A program made the position numbers and the translations under genes. Shown here piece after piece: positions 1-8,409 of a stretch of 64,000 nt of DNA (position 1 is its first letter; each line of letters starts with the position of its first letter). The notes beneath the pieces were generated by a model. It was not told where the DNA came from. It ran no database searches and worked only from the letters and a program-made list of their open reading frames with translations. The DNA is from Acrocarpospora macrocephala. Lineage in GTDB: Bacteria; Actinomycetota; Actinomycetes; Streptosporangiales; Streptosporangiaceae. The stretch covers positions 124,001 to 188,000 of the forward strand of contig NZ_BLAE01000015.1 of assembly GCF_009687865.1 (NCBI RefSeq). The letters are read 5' to 3'.

Positions 1-314
1 AGTCCGCCGAGGGACGCGACTCCCACGTTGTTGTGCAGGATGTCGAGGCCGCCGAACCCGCCGACGCACGCCTCGACCATGGCCGCCACCGCCGCGGGGG
101 ACGACACGTCGGCGACGAAGGCCGTGCAGGCGCCGCCTTCCGCCTCGATGACGGCCCGCGTGCGCTCGACGGCACGCTCGTCCCGGTCCACCGCGAAGAC
201 CCGGGCGCCCTCGCGGGCGAACAGGACCGCGGCCGCCATGCCGTTTCCCCAGCCGGCACCGGCCGAACCCGCGCCGGTGACCAGGGCGACCTTGCCGCCC
301 AGGCGCTGACCCAT
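1..314 (-). CDS. SDR-family oxidoreductase, C-terminus beyond window
   Basis: Only the N-terminal 104 residues are in the window; the gene runs off the left edge. The translation begins MGQRLGGKVALVTGAGSAG and shows the Rossmann strand and glycine-rich cofactor loop (TGAGSAGAGWGNG), an acidic residue after the second strand (AVDRDE) and the DILHNN segment of short-chain dehydrogenases. The catalytic Ser-Tyr-Lys lies outside. The start is 5 bases past the stop of the transporter ATPase gene, so it is probably the distal gene of the minus-strand operon that begins at 2749. An NAD(P)-dependent alcohol or keto-group oxidoreductase is likely; its substrate is unknown. Confidence 0.8.
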   Translation of the reverse strand, partial: MGQRLGGKVALVTGAGSAGAGWGNGMAAAVLFAREGARVFAVDRDERAVERTRAVIEAEGGACTAFVADVSSPAAVAAMVEACVGGFGGLDILHNNVGVASLGG

Positions 315-319
315 CCGCC

Positions 320-1129
320 TCACCCTCCCGCGGTGGCGGCCGTCGCCTGCGGGGACGGCGCCTCCTGACCCTTGATCGCGACGTAGACCGCCGTACGGAG
401 CCGGGCGAACTCGCGCAGTTCCTTCGTGGTGATCTGGTGCCGGTCGGCGGGCAGCCCTACCGTCAGCTCCTCCTTGACCACGGAGGGCGGCCGGCTCAGC
501 ACGACCACGCGGTCGGACATGTAGACCGCCTCGTCGATGTCGTGGGTGACCAGCAGGACGGTCATCCGGAAGCGGCGGCGCACCTCCAGGACCAGGTCCT
601 CCAGATCCGCGCGGGTCTGCGCGTCGACCGACGCGAACGGCTCGTCCATCAGGAGCACCCGTGGCCGGTAGGCCAGGGCCCGGGCGATCGCCACCCGTTG
701 CTGCATACCGCCCGACAGCTGCCAGGGATAGTGGTCGGCGAACCCGGCGAGCCCGACCGCCTCGATCGCCTCGGCCGCCGTCCGCTCCTTGCCGGGGATG
801 TCGCGGCGCCGGCGCAGCGGCAGCAGAATGTTCCCGCGCACGGTCAGCCAGGGGAACAGCGAACGCGCGTAGTCCTGGAACACCACCGCCAGCTCCGGCG
901 GCGGTTCGGTGACCGGGACGCCGCGGAGCAGCGTGCAGCCCGTGGTGGGGGGCGCCAGTCCGGCGATGCACCGCAGGAGGGTCGTCTTGCCGCAGCCGGA
1001 CGGCCCCACCACGGACACGAACTCGTCTTCCGCCACGGTGAATCCCACGCGCTCGATCGCCTTGACCGGCCGGTGAGCCCCGTCGAACGTCTTGGCGACG
1101 TCGACGACCTCCAGCAGCTGGGCACTCAT
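320..1129 (-). CDS. ABC transporter ATPase, nitrate/sulfonate/taurine (SsuB/TauB) type
   Basis: A 269-residue ATP-binding subunit. Visible motifs are Walker A GPSGCGKTT (about residue 42), the Q-loop VVFQDY, the ABC signature LSGGMQQRVAIARAL (about residue 139), Walker B VLLMDEPF and the switch histidine in LLVTHD. Length and motif spacing fit the SsuB/TauB/NrtD group, which powers import of sulfonates, taurine, nitrate, pyrimidine precursors or similar small molecules. It lies 49 bases downstream of two cognate permease genes on the same strand. No substrate-binding protein gene is present within the window; it may lie past the left edge. The substrate is therefore not assignable. Confidence 0.9.
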   Translation of the reverse strand: MSAQLLEVVDVAKTFDGAHRPVKAIERVGFTVAEDEFVSVVGPSGCGKTTLLRCIAGLAPPTTGCTLLRGVPVTEPPPELAVVFQDYARSLFPWLTVRGNILLPLRRRRDIPGKERTAAEAIEAVGLAGFADHYPWQLSGGMQQRVAIARALAYRPRVLLMDEPFASVDAQTRADLEDLVLEVRRRFRMTVLLVTHDIDEAVYMSDRVVVLSRPPSVVKEELTVGLPADRHQITTKELREFARLRTAVYVAIKGQEAPSPQATAATAGG

Positions 1130-1178
1130 GTTGTCTCTCCAGGTGTGAGGTTCCGGTCCGGTCGCGCCGGCCCGCGCG

Positions 1179-1952
1179 TCATTCGTCCCGTCCGGTGAGG
1201 TGCGTGTGCCATCGGCAGACCCGCCGTTCGACGACCTGCAGGCCCAGGTTGAGCCCGTAACCGAGCAGGCCGAGCAGGATGATCCCCGCCCACATGTCGG
1301 GGATGGAGAAGGTGAGCTGCGACTGCCACACGAAGAAGCCGATGCCGTTCGCCGACGCGACCATCTCGCTGGTGACCAACAGCAGCACCGCCATCGACAG
1401 GCTGATCCGCATGCCGGCGAAGATCCGCGGCATGATCGCGGGAATCAGCACCCAGCGCAGCCGGTCCAGGCCGCGCACCCGATAGGAGCGCGCCGAGGCC
1501 AGCATGGTGGCGTCGAGCTCGGCGATGCCGTCGGCGACGTTGAGCACGATCGGCCAGCAGCACACGAAGGCGATGATGAACACCTTCTGCGCGGTGCCGA
1601 TGCCGAACAGCACCAGGGACAGCGGCAGCAGGGAGACCGCGGGCAGGGACCGCAGGAAGCTGATGATCGGCTGGCTGAGCAGGCGGATCGTCCGGGACGA
1701 GCCGACCAGCACGCCGAGCGCGACGCCGGCGGCCACGGCCAAGGTGAACCCCAGGCCGAGCCGTACCAGGCTCGGCACCACGTGCTCGCCGAACTTGTCG
1801 AACAGCCAGGCGTCCCGGAAGGCGCCGAGCATGGTCGGCACGGAAGTCCAGGCATAGCCGCGGTCGCCGGCGAGGTAGAGCCAGGCGGCGGTGAGCAGCC
1901 CGGCGGTGACGCCGATCTCCAGCCACAGGTGGCGCAGCCGCCGCCCGTTCAT
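1179..1952 (-). CDS. ABC transporter permease, SsuC/TauC type (second permease)
   Basis: An inner-membrane subunit of about 257 residues with around six hydrophobic segments and the BPD_transp_1 EAA-like region (the segment containing LDATMLASARSYRVRGLDRLRWV). The ATG at 1952 overlaps the TGA of the upstream permease as ATGA, indicating translational coupling, and was preferred over a start 33 bases earlier that would lie inside the upstream gene. Two different permease subunits point to a heterodimeric membrane channel working with the ATPase at 320-1129. Confidence 0.88.
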   Translation of the reverse strand: MNGRRLRHLWLEIGVTAGLLTAAWLYLAGDRGYAWTSVPTMLGAFRDAWLFDKFGEHVVPSLVRLGLGFTLAVAAGVALGVLVGSSRTIRLLSQPIISFLRSLPAVSLLPLSLVLFGIGTAQKVFIIAFVCCWPIVLNVADGIAELDATMLASARSYRVRGLDRLRWVLIPAIMPRIFAGMRISLSMAVLLLVTSEMVASANGIGFFVWQSQLTFSIPDMWAGIILLGLLGYGLNLGLQVVERRVCRWHTHLTGRDE

Positions 1953-2749
1953 GCCGGCACCGCCGGGCGCTGGGACTGGTGCCACCGCAGGAACCGCCGC
2001 TCGACACCGCTGAACACCAGGTGTACGGCGATGCCGAGGATGCCGGACATCACGATCAGCGCGTACATGTGCACGACGTCACCGGCGGTCTGGGCGATGG
2101 CCATGTCGTGCCCGAGACCGGCCACGCCGATCACCAGTTCGGCGCCGATGGCGATGATCAGCGCCGTCGCGGAGGCGACCCGCAGCCCGGTCGCGATGAA
2201 CGGCAGGGCGCTCGGCAGCACCAGCCAGCGGACCCGTTCCAGCCGGGACAGGCCGTAGGAGCGGGCGGTGTCCCGGGCCCCCTCGTCCACGTTGCGCGCG
2301 CCGTACATCGCGGCCACGGCCAGCGACCACACGCTGCCGAACACGATCAGGAAGACCACGCTCGCGGTGCTCAGTCCCCACAGCAGCACGGTCAGCGGGA
2401 TCAGCGCCATGCCGGGGACAGGGCGCAGGAACTCCACGACGGGGCGCAGCGCGCGCCAGACCGCCTCCACCGATCCCATCAGCAGCCCGGCCGGGACGGC
2501 GACGGCGACGGTGATCAGCATGCCGATGCCCCACTGGGTCATGGTGGCGCCCACACCCGCCCAGAACGCCGGTCGGCCGACCTGGCGGACCAGTTCCCCG
2601 GCGACCAGACTCGCCGACGGCAGGTCGCTCGCCGACACCAGCGCGGTACGGGCGACGACCTCCCAGCCCGCCAGGGCCAGCGCTACCCCGGCCAGGCCCA
2701 GCACGACCGGTGCGCCGCGAAAGGTTACGTGGATTTGAGGGCTTCGCAT
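1949..2749 (-). CDS. ABC transporter permease, SsuC/TauC type (first permease)
   Basis: First gene of the minus-strand transport operon. The protein starting at MRSPQIHVTF has several transmembrane segments and a cytoplasmic EAA-type loop (GARDTARSYGLSRLERVRW) that docks the ATPase. The start at 2749 is chosen because GAGGAGG lies 8 bases upstream; a longer reading to 2800 lacks a ribosome site and would translate through it. The promoter should lie in 2750-2915. Confidence 0.87.
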   Translation of the reverse strand: MRSPQIHVTFRGAPVVLGLAGVALALAGWEVVARTALVSASDLPSASLVAGELVRQVGRPAFWAGVGATMTQWGIGMLITVAVAVPAGLLMGSVEAVWRALRPVVEFLRPVPGMALIPLTVLLWGLSTASVVFLIVFGSVWSLAVAAMYGARNVDEGARDTARSYGLSRLERVRWLVLPSALPFIATGLRVASATALIIAIGAELVIGVAGLGHDMAIAQTAGDVVHMYALIVMSGILGIAVHLVFSGVERRFLRWHQSQRPAVPA

Positions 2750-2837
2750 TCCCAGCACCTCCTCCTCAGAGAGAGCAGAGGCCACGTTCGCCCTGCTCAA
2801 GCGCCATAAAAGTAGCTGTTTCCGGTTAGTCGGGACT

Positions 2838-2855
2838 ATCCGTGCACTAACGGAT
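2838..2855. promoter_or_regulatory. 18-bp inverted repeat upstream of transport operon
   Basis: ATCCGT-GCACTA-ACGGAT has perfect 6-bp arms. It sits about 90 bases upstream of the first permease start, in the only gap that can hold that operon's promoter. It is a candidate operator; the cognate regulator is unknown. Confidence 0.35.
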
Positions 2856-2915
2856 ATAGGGCGCTGGTCACGTATGCGACATGTGTACGTAACCGATGGA
2901 CACGCCGGGGGCGGA

Positions 2916-3857
2916 TCAGCCGTCCTGATCCACGGTCAGGACGACCTTTCCGGCGAGCTCACGATCGTGGTACCGGCGGGCGATCCCGGGCAGTTCCCGC
3001 CAGGACGCCTCGGTCTCGACGGGCATCGTCAGCCGCCCGTCCCGTACCAGCCCGAGCAGCCGGTCCAGTCCCGCGCCGGCGGACCGGTCGCGCAACTCGG
3101 TGCCGAGGAAGAACCCGTAGAGCGTGGCCGCGCCCCGCTGGTAGAAATCCCGGGGCTGGAACGTCGTCGCACGCTCCGCCGCGTTGCCGTAGAGCACGCA
3201 CGTTCCGTCGACTTCCAGCCCGGCCAGCGACCGGGCCAGCGAGTCCCCGCCCACGGACTCCAGGATCAGATCGAATCTCCGTGGCAGCGGATGATCGGCG
3301 AGCACCACCTCGTGCACCGCGTCCGCGTCCAGCGTCGCGGCCTGTTCCGGGCCGCGCACCGAGGCGTACACGGTCGCGCCGGCGGCGGCCGCCAGCTGGC
3401 AGGCGAGCCGCCCCACTCCCCCGGACGCGCCGGTGACCAGCACCGAGCGCCCGAGCAGCAACCCGCCGCGCGCCAGTGCGAACAGCGCCGTCAGACCGGC
3501 CACCGGCAGGCAGGCCGCCTGCACGAGGGAGACCTCGTCCGGCACGACGGCGAGATCGGCCGTGCGCACCGCGACCCGCTGCGCCCAGCCACCGCCGCCG
3601 AGACCGGCGAAACCCACCACCCGGGCGCCGGCGGCGGGTCCGGATCCATCGGCCGCCGCGCTCGCGACGACTCCGGCCAGGTCCCACCCCGGACGCCAGC
3701 GGCGGGCCGGGGCGAGCGATTCGCGCACCTCGCCGGCGTTGAGGGAGAACGCCGACACCGCCACCACGGCGTCACCCGCGCCCGGTCGCGGGGGCGGCAC
3801 CTCCTCGATCCGCAGTCCGCCGGGGATGGCCGGGTCGGAGACCACCGCACGTATCAT
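2916..3857 (-). CDS. Zinc-independent MDR / quinone oxidoreductase-like NAD(P)H dehydrogenase
   Basis: A 313-residue medium-chain dehydrogenase/reductase. It has the N-terminal GroES-like fold (PRPGAGDAVVAVSAFSLN) and the nucleotide-binding loop VLVTGASGGVGRLACQLAA near residue 140. The cysteine-rich structural zinc site of classical alcohol dehydrogenases is absent, which fits the quinone-oxidoreductase subgroup. The start is the second of two adjacent ATGs, giving 6 bases from AAGGAG. It is 30 bases downstream of the ferredoxin oxidoreductase gene and probably co-transcribed with it; it may reduce an enone or quinone-like intermediate, which is inference only. Confidence 0.82.
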   Translation of the reverse strand: MIRAVVSDPAIPGGLRIEEVPPPRPGAGDAVVAVSAFSLNAGEVRESLAPARRWRPGWDLAGVVASAAADGSGPAAGARVVGFAGLGGGGWAQRVAVRTADLAVVPDEVSLVQAACLPVAGLTALFALARGGLLLGRSVLVTGASGGVGRLACQLAAAAGATVYASVRGPEQAATLDADAVHEVVLADHPLPRRFDLILESVGGDSLARSLAGLEVDGTCVLYGNAAERATTFQPRDFYQRGAATLYGFFLGTELRDRSAGAGLDRLLGLVRDGRLTMPVETEASWRELPGIARRYHDRELAGKVVLTVDQDG

Positions 3858-3887
3858 CATCTGCTCCTTGGAGTTTGTTTTCGTTCT

Positions 3888-6800
3888 TCAACCGGCCGCC
3901 GGGACCAGTTCTTCGCGCAGTTCCGCGAGCCGCCGCCGGTAGCGTTCGACGTTGTCGAGCTTGATCTGCTCGTATCCCCTGATCATGTCGGGCAGTTCCG
4001 CGATCCGGACGGCCAGGTCGTGGCCGTCCGGGTCGAGGGTCCGCCGCAGTTCGCCGAGGACGGCGCGGTACTCGGCGACCAGCTCGCGTTCCACGCGCCG
4101 CACTCTGGCGAGCCCGAACAGGTCCAGCCGGGTGCCGCGCAGCCGCCGGGCCGCGCGCAGCAGGACAAGCGCCGGCCGGGCCCACGGGCCCAGGGAGATC
4201 TTGCGATCCAGCCCCATGGCCCGCAGCACCGGCGGGTGCAGCCGCCAGCTGAAGCGGGCGCCGGGACCGAACTCCGCGGTGACGCGCGCGGCGAACTCCG
4301 GATCCAGGCACAGCCGCGCGACCTCGTATTCGTCCTTGTACGCCATGAGCTTGTACAACTGGCGGGCCACCGCCTCGGTGAGCGCCTGCGCTCCCGGCGC
4401 CCGCTCCGACTCGGCCCGCCACGTCCGCTCCACCTCGGCCAGGTAGTCCTCGGCGTATCGGACGTCCTGGTAGGCGATGAGATCGGCGGCCCGGTCGGCG
4501 GCCAGGGCCGCGAGATCCTCGGCTGCCGTGGCGTGCACGCCGGGAGCGATCCGGGCGAGCAGGGCGCGTTCCGCGCCGGTTCCCTGCCGCTCCTCCGGTA
4601 CGGCGGGCACGCCTTCCCCGGCGGCACGGCGGCCCAGTTCGAAGGCCCGGAGGTTGCGCTCCACCGCGGCGCCGTTCAACTTGATCGCCTCCTGGAGCGC
4701 GGTCACCGGCAGCGGGAGCGCGCCCGCCTGGTAGGCGGCGCCGAGGAGCACCACGTTGGCGCACTGGTCGTCGCCGAATTCCGCGACGGTGAGCGCTCGG
4801 GCGTCGAGGAAGACGCTCGGCTGAGGGCGGGCAGCGGTCGCGACCCGCGCGGTCAGTTCGGATAGGTCAGGAAACGCCATGCCGGGATCCACGACCATCC
4901 GCCCGGTGGGCACCTGGGCGGTGGACACCACGGCGACGGTGCGCCCAGGGTGGGCGGTCGCGAGGTTCCGCTGGTCCGCCGCGACCAGGAGATCGCACCC
5001 CAGATAGAGATCGCACTCGCCTTCTGCGGCCTTGTTGGCCCGGTCGACCGGGGTCCGGGAGATCTTCAGATCGGAGACGACGGCCCCGCCCTTCTGGGAC
5101 AGGCCGGTCTGGTCGAGGGTGCTGACGTACCGGCCGTCCAGCTGGGCCGCCGCCGCCACGATCTGCGCGACCGTCACCACACCGGTGCCGCCGACGCCGG
5201 TGATCCGGATCGTGAAATCGGTCCCGTCCACGCTCGGCGCCGGCTCTTCGAGCGGCCGGTCCCGGCCGGGGCCGCCGCGGGCCGGCCGGCTGCCGGGACG
5301 GACCGTCACGAACGACGGGCAGTCGCCGTCCAGGCAGGAATAGTCGGTGTTACACGACGACTGGTGGATCCGCGTCTTGCGGCCGTACTCGGTCTGGACC
5401 GGCTGCACCGACAGGCAGTTCGACTTGGCTCCGCAGTCGCCGCAACCCTCGCACACCCGTTCGTTGATGACGATCCGGGTCTGCGGCGCGGCGGCCCCGG
5501 CGCGTTTGCGGTCACGGCGCCGTTCGGCCGCGCACTGCTGGTCGTGGATGAGGACGGTCACCCCGGGCACGGCCGCGAGCGTGCGCTGAGCCTCCTCCAG
5601 CCGGTCCCGGTGCCAGACCGCGGCGCCGCGGGCCAGCCGCACCCGCCGGTACCGGCGCAGGTCCTCGGTGGTCACGATGATCCGGCGCACCCCTTCGGCG
5701 GCCAGCAGTTCGGTCAACTCCGGCACGCTGCGCATGCCGACCGCCCGCTGGCCCCCGGTCATGGCGACGGCCGAGTTGTACAGCAGCTTGAACGTGATGT
5801 TCGCCTCCGCCGCGACGGCCGCCCGGACCGCCAGGCTGCCGGAATGGTGGAAGGTGCCGTCGCCGAGGTTCTGCACCAGGTGACCGGTGTCCACGAACGG
5901 CGCCATGCCGAGCCACTGCGCCCCCTCGCCGCCCATCTGCGTCACCCCGAGCACGTCGCCGACCTGTTCCGGCTCCATCAGCAGCACCATCGCGTGGCAG
6001 CCGATGCCGCCACCGACCAGAGTTCCCGGGGGAACCCGGGTGGACCGGTTGTGCGGGCAGCCCGAGCAGAAGTAGGGAGTGCGCGAGACCAGCGGCAACG
6101 ACCTGCCCGCGGTGACCCGCTGCCGGGGCGCGCGCTCCGCCTGCCAGGCCCGCGCCTGGGGCAGGTCCAGCACGTCGGACAGCCGCGCGGCGAGGGCCGC
6201 GGTGACCGCCTCGACATCCAGTTCGGCGTCCTGCCGCAGCAACGGGGCGCCGCTCGGGTCGTGTTTGCCGACGATCCTGGGCGCCGCGGTCCCGTAGAGC
6301 CGCTCCTTGAGGGCGGTTTCCAGGAAGGGGCGTTTCTCCTCCACGACGAGGATCTCGTCGAGGCCGCCGGCGAACTCCGCCGTGATCACGGGTTCCAGCG
6401 GGTAGATCAGGCCGAGCTTGAGCACCCGGATGCCGTGGCGGGCCAGCGCCTCGTCGTCCAGCCCGAGGCGGCGCAGCGCCTGGCACACATCGAGGTACGC
6501 CTTGCCCGCGGCCACGATGCCGAACCGGTCGGCGGGCCCGGCCGACCGCAGCACGTTGAGCCCGTTGCGGGCGGCGTACTCGCCGGCGACGCGCAGCCGG
6601 ACGCCGAAGGCCGTCGCCTCGGCGGTGACGGGCACGCCGCCGACCAGCTTCGCGGTGACCTCATGCCGGTACGGACGGCCGTCGTGGCTCACCTCGGGCC
6701 GGACCGGCCGGATCCGGTCGAGGCCGACCCGCACCGTGGAACCGCCGTCGGCGATGTTGGTGACCAGCTTCATGGCCGTCCACAGGCCGCTGGCCCGCGA

Positions 6801-7358
6801 CATCTCCACCGCGTGCAGCCCGAGGTCCAGGATGTCCTGCGAATCGCTCGGGTAGAGCGTGGGCATGCCGAGGTCGGCCAGCGCGTGCTCGGACGCGCTG
6901 GGCACCGTCGAGGACTTCGCCACCGGGTCGTCGCCTACCAGGGCCAGGGCCCCGCCCATCGGATGGGTGCCCATCAGGTTGGCGTGCCGCAGGGCGTCGG
7001 TGGCGCGGTCGAGACCGGGCGCCTTGCCGTACCAGACGCCGAAGACGCCCGCGTGGCGCGCGTCGGGCCGGGTCGCGGCGAGCTGGCTGCCCTGGACGGC
7101 CGTCGCCGCGAGCTCCTCGTTGAGGCCGGGCCGGTGGACCAGGTCGTGTTCGGCGAGCAGGTCGGACTGCCGCGCCAGCTCGAGGTCGTAACCCGCCAGC
7201 GGCGACCCCTCGTAACCGGACACGAACCCCGCCGTGCCCAGCCCGCGGGCACGGTCCAGCCGCCGCTGGTCCAGCAGTAACCGGACCAGCGCCTGCGTGC
7301 CGGTCAGGTAGACGGTGCCCGCCGTCGCGGTGTATCGGTCCCGCAGGGTGTCGTTCAT
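3888..7358 (-). CDS. Single-chain indolepyruvate ferredoxin oxidoreductase (IorA-IorB fusion)
   Basis: A 1156-residue protein of the fused indolepyruvate (2-oxoacid) ferredoxin oxidoreductase family, which oxidatively decarboxylates aryl-2-oxoacids to acyl-CoA with ferredoxin as acceptor. The order seen is a pyrimidine-binding/transketolase-like N-terminal half, a thiamine-diphosphate region (GGIGCHAMVLL near 470-480), a cysteine cluster VCEGCGDCGAKSNC plus CNTDYSCLDGDCPSF for Fe-S centres, and a gamma-type domain (ITGVGGTGVVTVAQIVAAAA). The start at MNDTLRD follows GAGAGGG by 6 bases; an upstream extension of 39 residues is not supported. It is divergent from the IclR gene at 7484 and shares its 125-bp control region, so it probably belongs to the same regulon as the BKACE genes. 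Confidence 0.9.
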   Translation of the reverse strand: MNDTLRDRYTATAGTVYLTGTQALVRLLLDQRRLDRARGLGTAGFVSGYEGSPLAGYDLELARQSDLLAEHDLVHRPGLNEELAATAVQGSQLAATRPDARHAGVFGVWYGKAPGLDRATDALRHANLMGTHPMGGALALVGDDPVAKSSTVPSASEHALADLGMPTLYPSDSQDILDLGLHAVEMSRASGLWTAMKLVTNIADGGSTVRVGLDRIRPVRPEVSHDGRPYRHEVTAKLVGGVPVTAEATAFGVRLRVAGEYAARNGLNVLRSAGPADRFGIVAAGKAYLDVCQALRRLGLDDEALARHGIRVLKLGLIYPLEPVITAEFAGGLDEILVVEEKRPFLETALKERLYGTAAPRIVGKHDPSGAPLLRQDAELDVEAVTAALAARLSDVLDLPQARAWQAERAPRQRVTAGRSLPLVSRTPYFCSGCPHNRSTRVPPGTLVGGGIGCHAMVLLMEPEQVGDVLGVTQMGGEGAQWLGMAPFVDTGHLVQNLGDGTFHHSGSLAVRAAVAAEANITFKLLYNSAVAMTGGQRAVGMRSVPELTELLAAEGVRRIIVTTEDLRRYRRVRLARGAAVWHRDRLEEAQRTLAAVPGVTVLIHDQQCAAERRRDRKRAGAAAPQTRIVINERVCEGCGDCGAKSNCLSVQPVQTEYGRKTRIHQSSCNTDYSCLDGDCPSFVTVRPGSRPARGGPGRDRPLEEPAPSVDGTDFTIRITGVGGTGVVTVAQIVAAAAQLDGRYVSTLDQTGLSQKGGAVVSDLKISRTPVDRANKAAEGECDLYLGCDLLVAADQRNLATAHPGRTVAVVSTAQVPTGRMVVDPGMAFPDLSELTARVATAARPQPSVFLDARALTVAEFGDDQCANVVLLGAAYQAGALPLPVTALQEAIKLNGAAVERNLRAFELGRRAAGEGVPAVPEERQGTGAERALLARIAPGVHATAAEDLAALAADRAADLIAYQDVRYAEDYLAEVERTWRAESERAPGAQALTEAVARQLYKLMAYKDEYEVARLCLDPEFAARVTAEFGPGARFSWRLHPPVLRAMGLDRKISLGPWARPALVLLRAARRLRGTRLDLFGLARVRRVERELVAEYRAVLGELRRTLDPDGHDLAVRIAELPDMIRGYEQIKLDNVERYRRRLAELREELVPAAG

Positions 7359-7380
7359 GGCGGCCCTCTCGAGCGTGGCT

Positions 7381-7492
7381 GTTCCGAATAGAGAAACCTT
7401 GATTCGGATAGAGGTACGAATTGCTCGCACTGATCCTGCGGTTTTTCTCCTGAATGTCAAGACCGGACATAGCATGTTCCGCTATGAGGAAC
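7381..7492. promoter_or_regulatory. Divergent control region with three palindrome-like operators
   Basis: Between the two divergent starts lie GTTCCGAATAGAGAAAC (7381-7397), ATTCG-N10-CGAAT (7402-7421) and GTTCCGCTATGAGGAAC (7476-7492). The first and third share the frame GTTCCG..AT.AG..AAC, and the third has perfect GTTCC/GGAAC arms and covers the IclR start codon. This arrangement suits autoregulation by the IclR protein and control of the ferredoxin oxidoreductase gene. The sites are seen directly; the assignment to IclR is inference. Confidence 0.55.
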
Positions 7493-8311
7493 GAATCTGA
7501 GGCGACGAGCCGGGAGGAACGCGGGCTCGGGTCGGTGGCCAACGCGCTTCGCCTGCTGGAGACCATGGCGCGGGTGCCCCAGGCCGGGGTGTCGGAACTG
7601 GCCAGGGCGCTGCACCTGTCGAAGGCGTCGATGGACCGCCTGCTGTCCACGTTCACCCGCGCGGGGTTCGCCGAGCAGGACCCGGCCACCCGAAAGTACC
7701 GGCTGACCGTCAAGATCGTCGCACTGGCCGAGAGCGTGCGATCGCGGATCGGCCTCGTGGAGATCGCCCGGCCGCACCTGACCGGGCTGGCCGAACAGGT
7801 CCACGAGGCCGTCAACCTCGGCGTCTACCTCGACGGGGGCATGGTGTATCTCGACAGCATCCCCTCCAGGCACACCTTCCAGATCGAGGCGCGGCCCGGA
7901 GTCATGCTGCCGGCCTACTGCACCGGCGCGGGCAAGGCCATCCTGGCCTTCAGCCGGCCCGAGGTGGTCGAGTCGTACCTGGCCGGGGTGGCCCCGGTCG
8001 CGCACACGCGGTTCACCCTCACCAGCGTCTCGCTCATCCGGGAGGAGCTGGAGTCCATCCGGCGGGCCGGTTTCGCCGAGGACAAAGGGGAACTGCTGGA
8101 GGAGGCGTGCTGCGCGGCCGCGCCGGTGCCCGGCCCCGACGGCTACGCGGTGGCGGCCCTGTCGGTCACCGCTCCCCGCTCCCGCTACTCCGTCAGGCGG
8201 GCCGAACTGATCTCGGCCGTCACCGCGGCGGCGGAGCGGGTCACCGCCGGTATCGCCGCCGCGGGCATCACCGCCCCGGGCCGTACGAACCCGGCGCCGC
8301 CGCTGTCGTGA
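7484..8311 (+). CDS. IclR-family transcriptional regulator
   Basis: About 275 residues. The N-terminal winged helix-turn-helix is clear (LGSVANALRLLETMARVPQ, then SELARALHLSKASMDRLLSTF), followed by the IclR effector-binding domain with the typical segments LPAYCTGAGKAILAF and FAEDKGELLEEACCAAAPV. IclR proteins usually control catabolic operons and bind a small acid from the pathway. It is divergent from the ferredoxin oxidoreductase and 98 bases upstream of the BKACE-kinase genes, so it is the probable pathway regulator. The ATG at 7484 lies inside an inverted repeat and has little Shine-Dalgarno complementarity, so translation may be leaderless. Confidence 0.9.
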   Translation: MRNESEATSREERGLGSVANALRLLETMARVPQAGVSELARALHLSKASMDRLLSTFTRAGFAEQDPATRKYRLTVKIVALAESVRSRIGLVEIARPHLTGLAEQVHEAVNLGVYLDGGMVYLDSIPSRHTFQIEARPGVMLPAYCTGAGKAILAFSRPEVVESYLAGVAPVAHTRFTLTSVSLIREELESIRRAGFAEDKGELLEEACCAAAPVPGPDGYAVAALSVTAPRSRYSVRRAELISAVTAAAERVTAGIAAAGITAPGRTNPAPPLS

Positions 8312-8328
8312 CGATGATTCCGCCCTGG

Positions 8329-8347
8329 CGTCCCGATGATCGGGACG
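8329..8347. repeat. Inverted repeat between IclR and BKACE genes
   Basis: CGTCCCGA-TGA-TCGGGACG has perfect 8-bp arms and a 3-base loop. It could act as a terminator for the IclR gene or as an operator for the downstream catabolic genes. There is no T-run, which slightly favours an operator or attenuating hairpin. Confidence 0.45.
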
Positions 8348-8409
8348 ACTCCATTGCCGCTTCGTGACCGGCCGATGAGGATGCGACAACCGCGCATCTG
8401 GAGGTCGTG

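Noticed and set aside
2871-2891. ACGTA...TACGT repeat upstream of the transport operon
   Set aside because: Only the outer 5 bases match; the middle is not symmetrical, so it is no better than chance in this region.
2874-7280. Long plus-strand frames of 663 and 776 codons across the ferredoxin oxidoreductase
   Set aside because: They are antisense to well-supported genes, have low-complexity translation and no ribosome site.
7359-7475. 39-residue N-terminal extension of the ferredoxin oxidoreductase
   Set aside because: It covers the operator region and lacks a ribosome site, while the ATG at 7358 has GAGAGGG at 6 bases.
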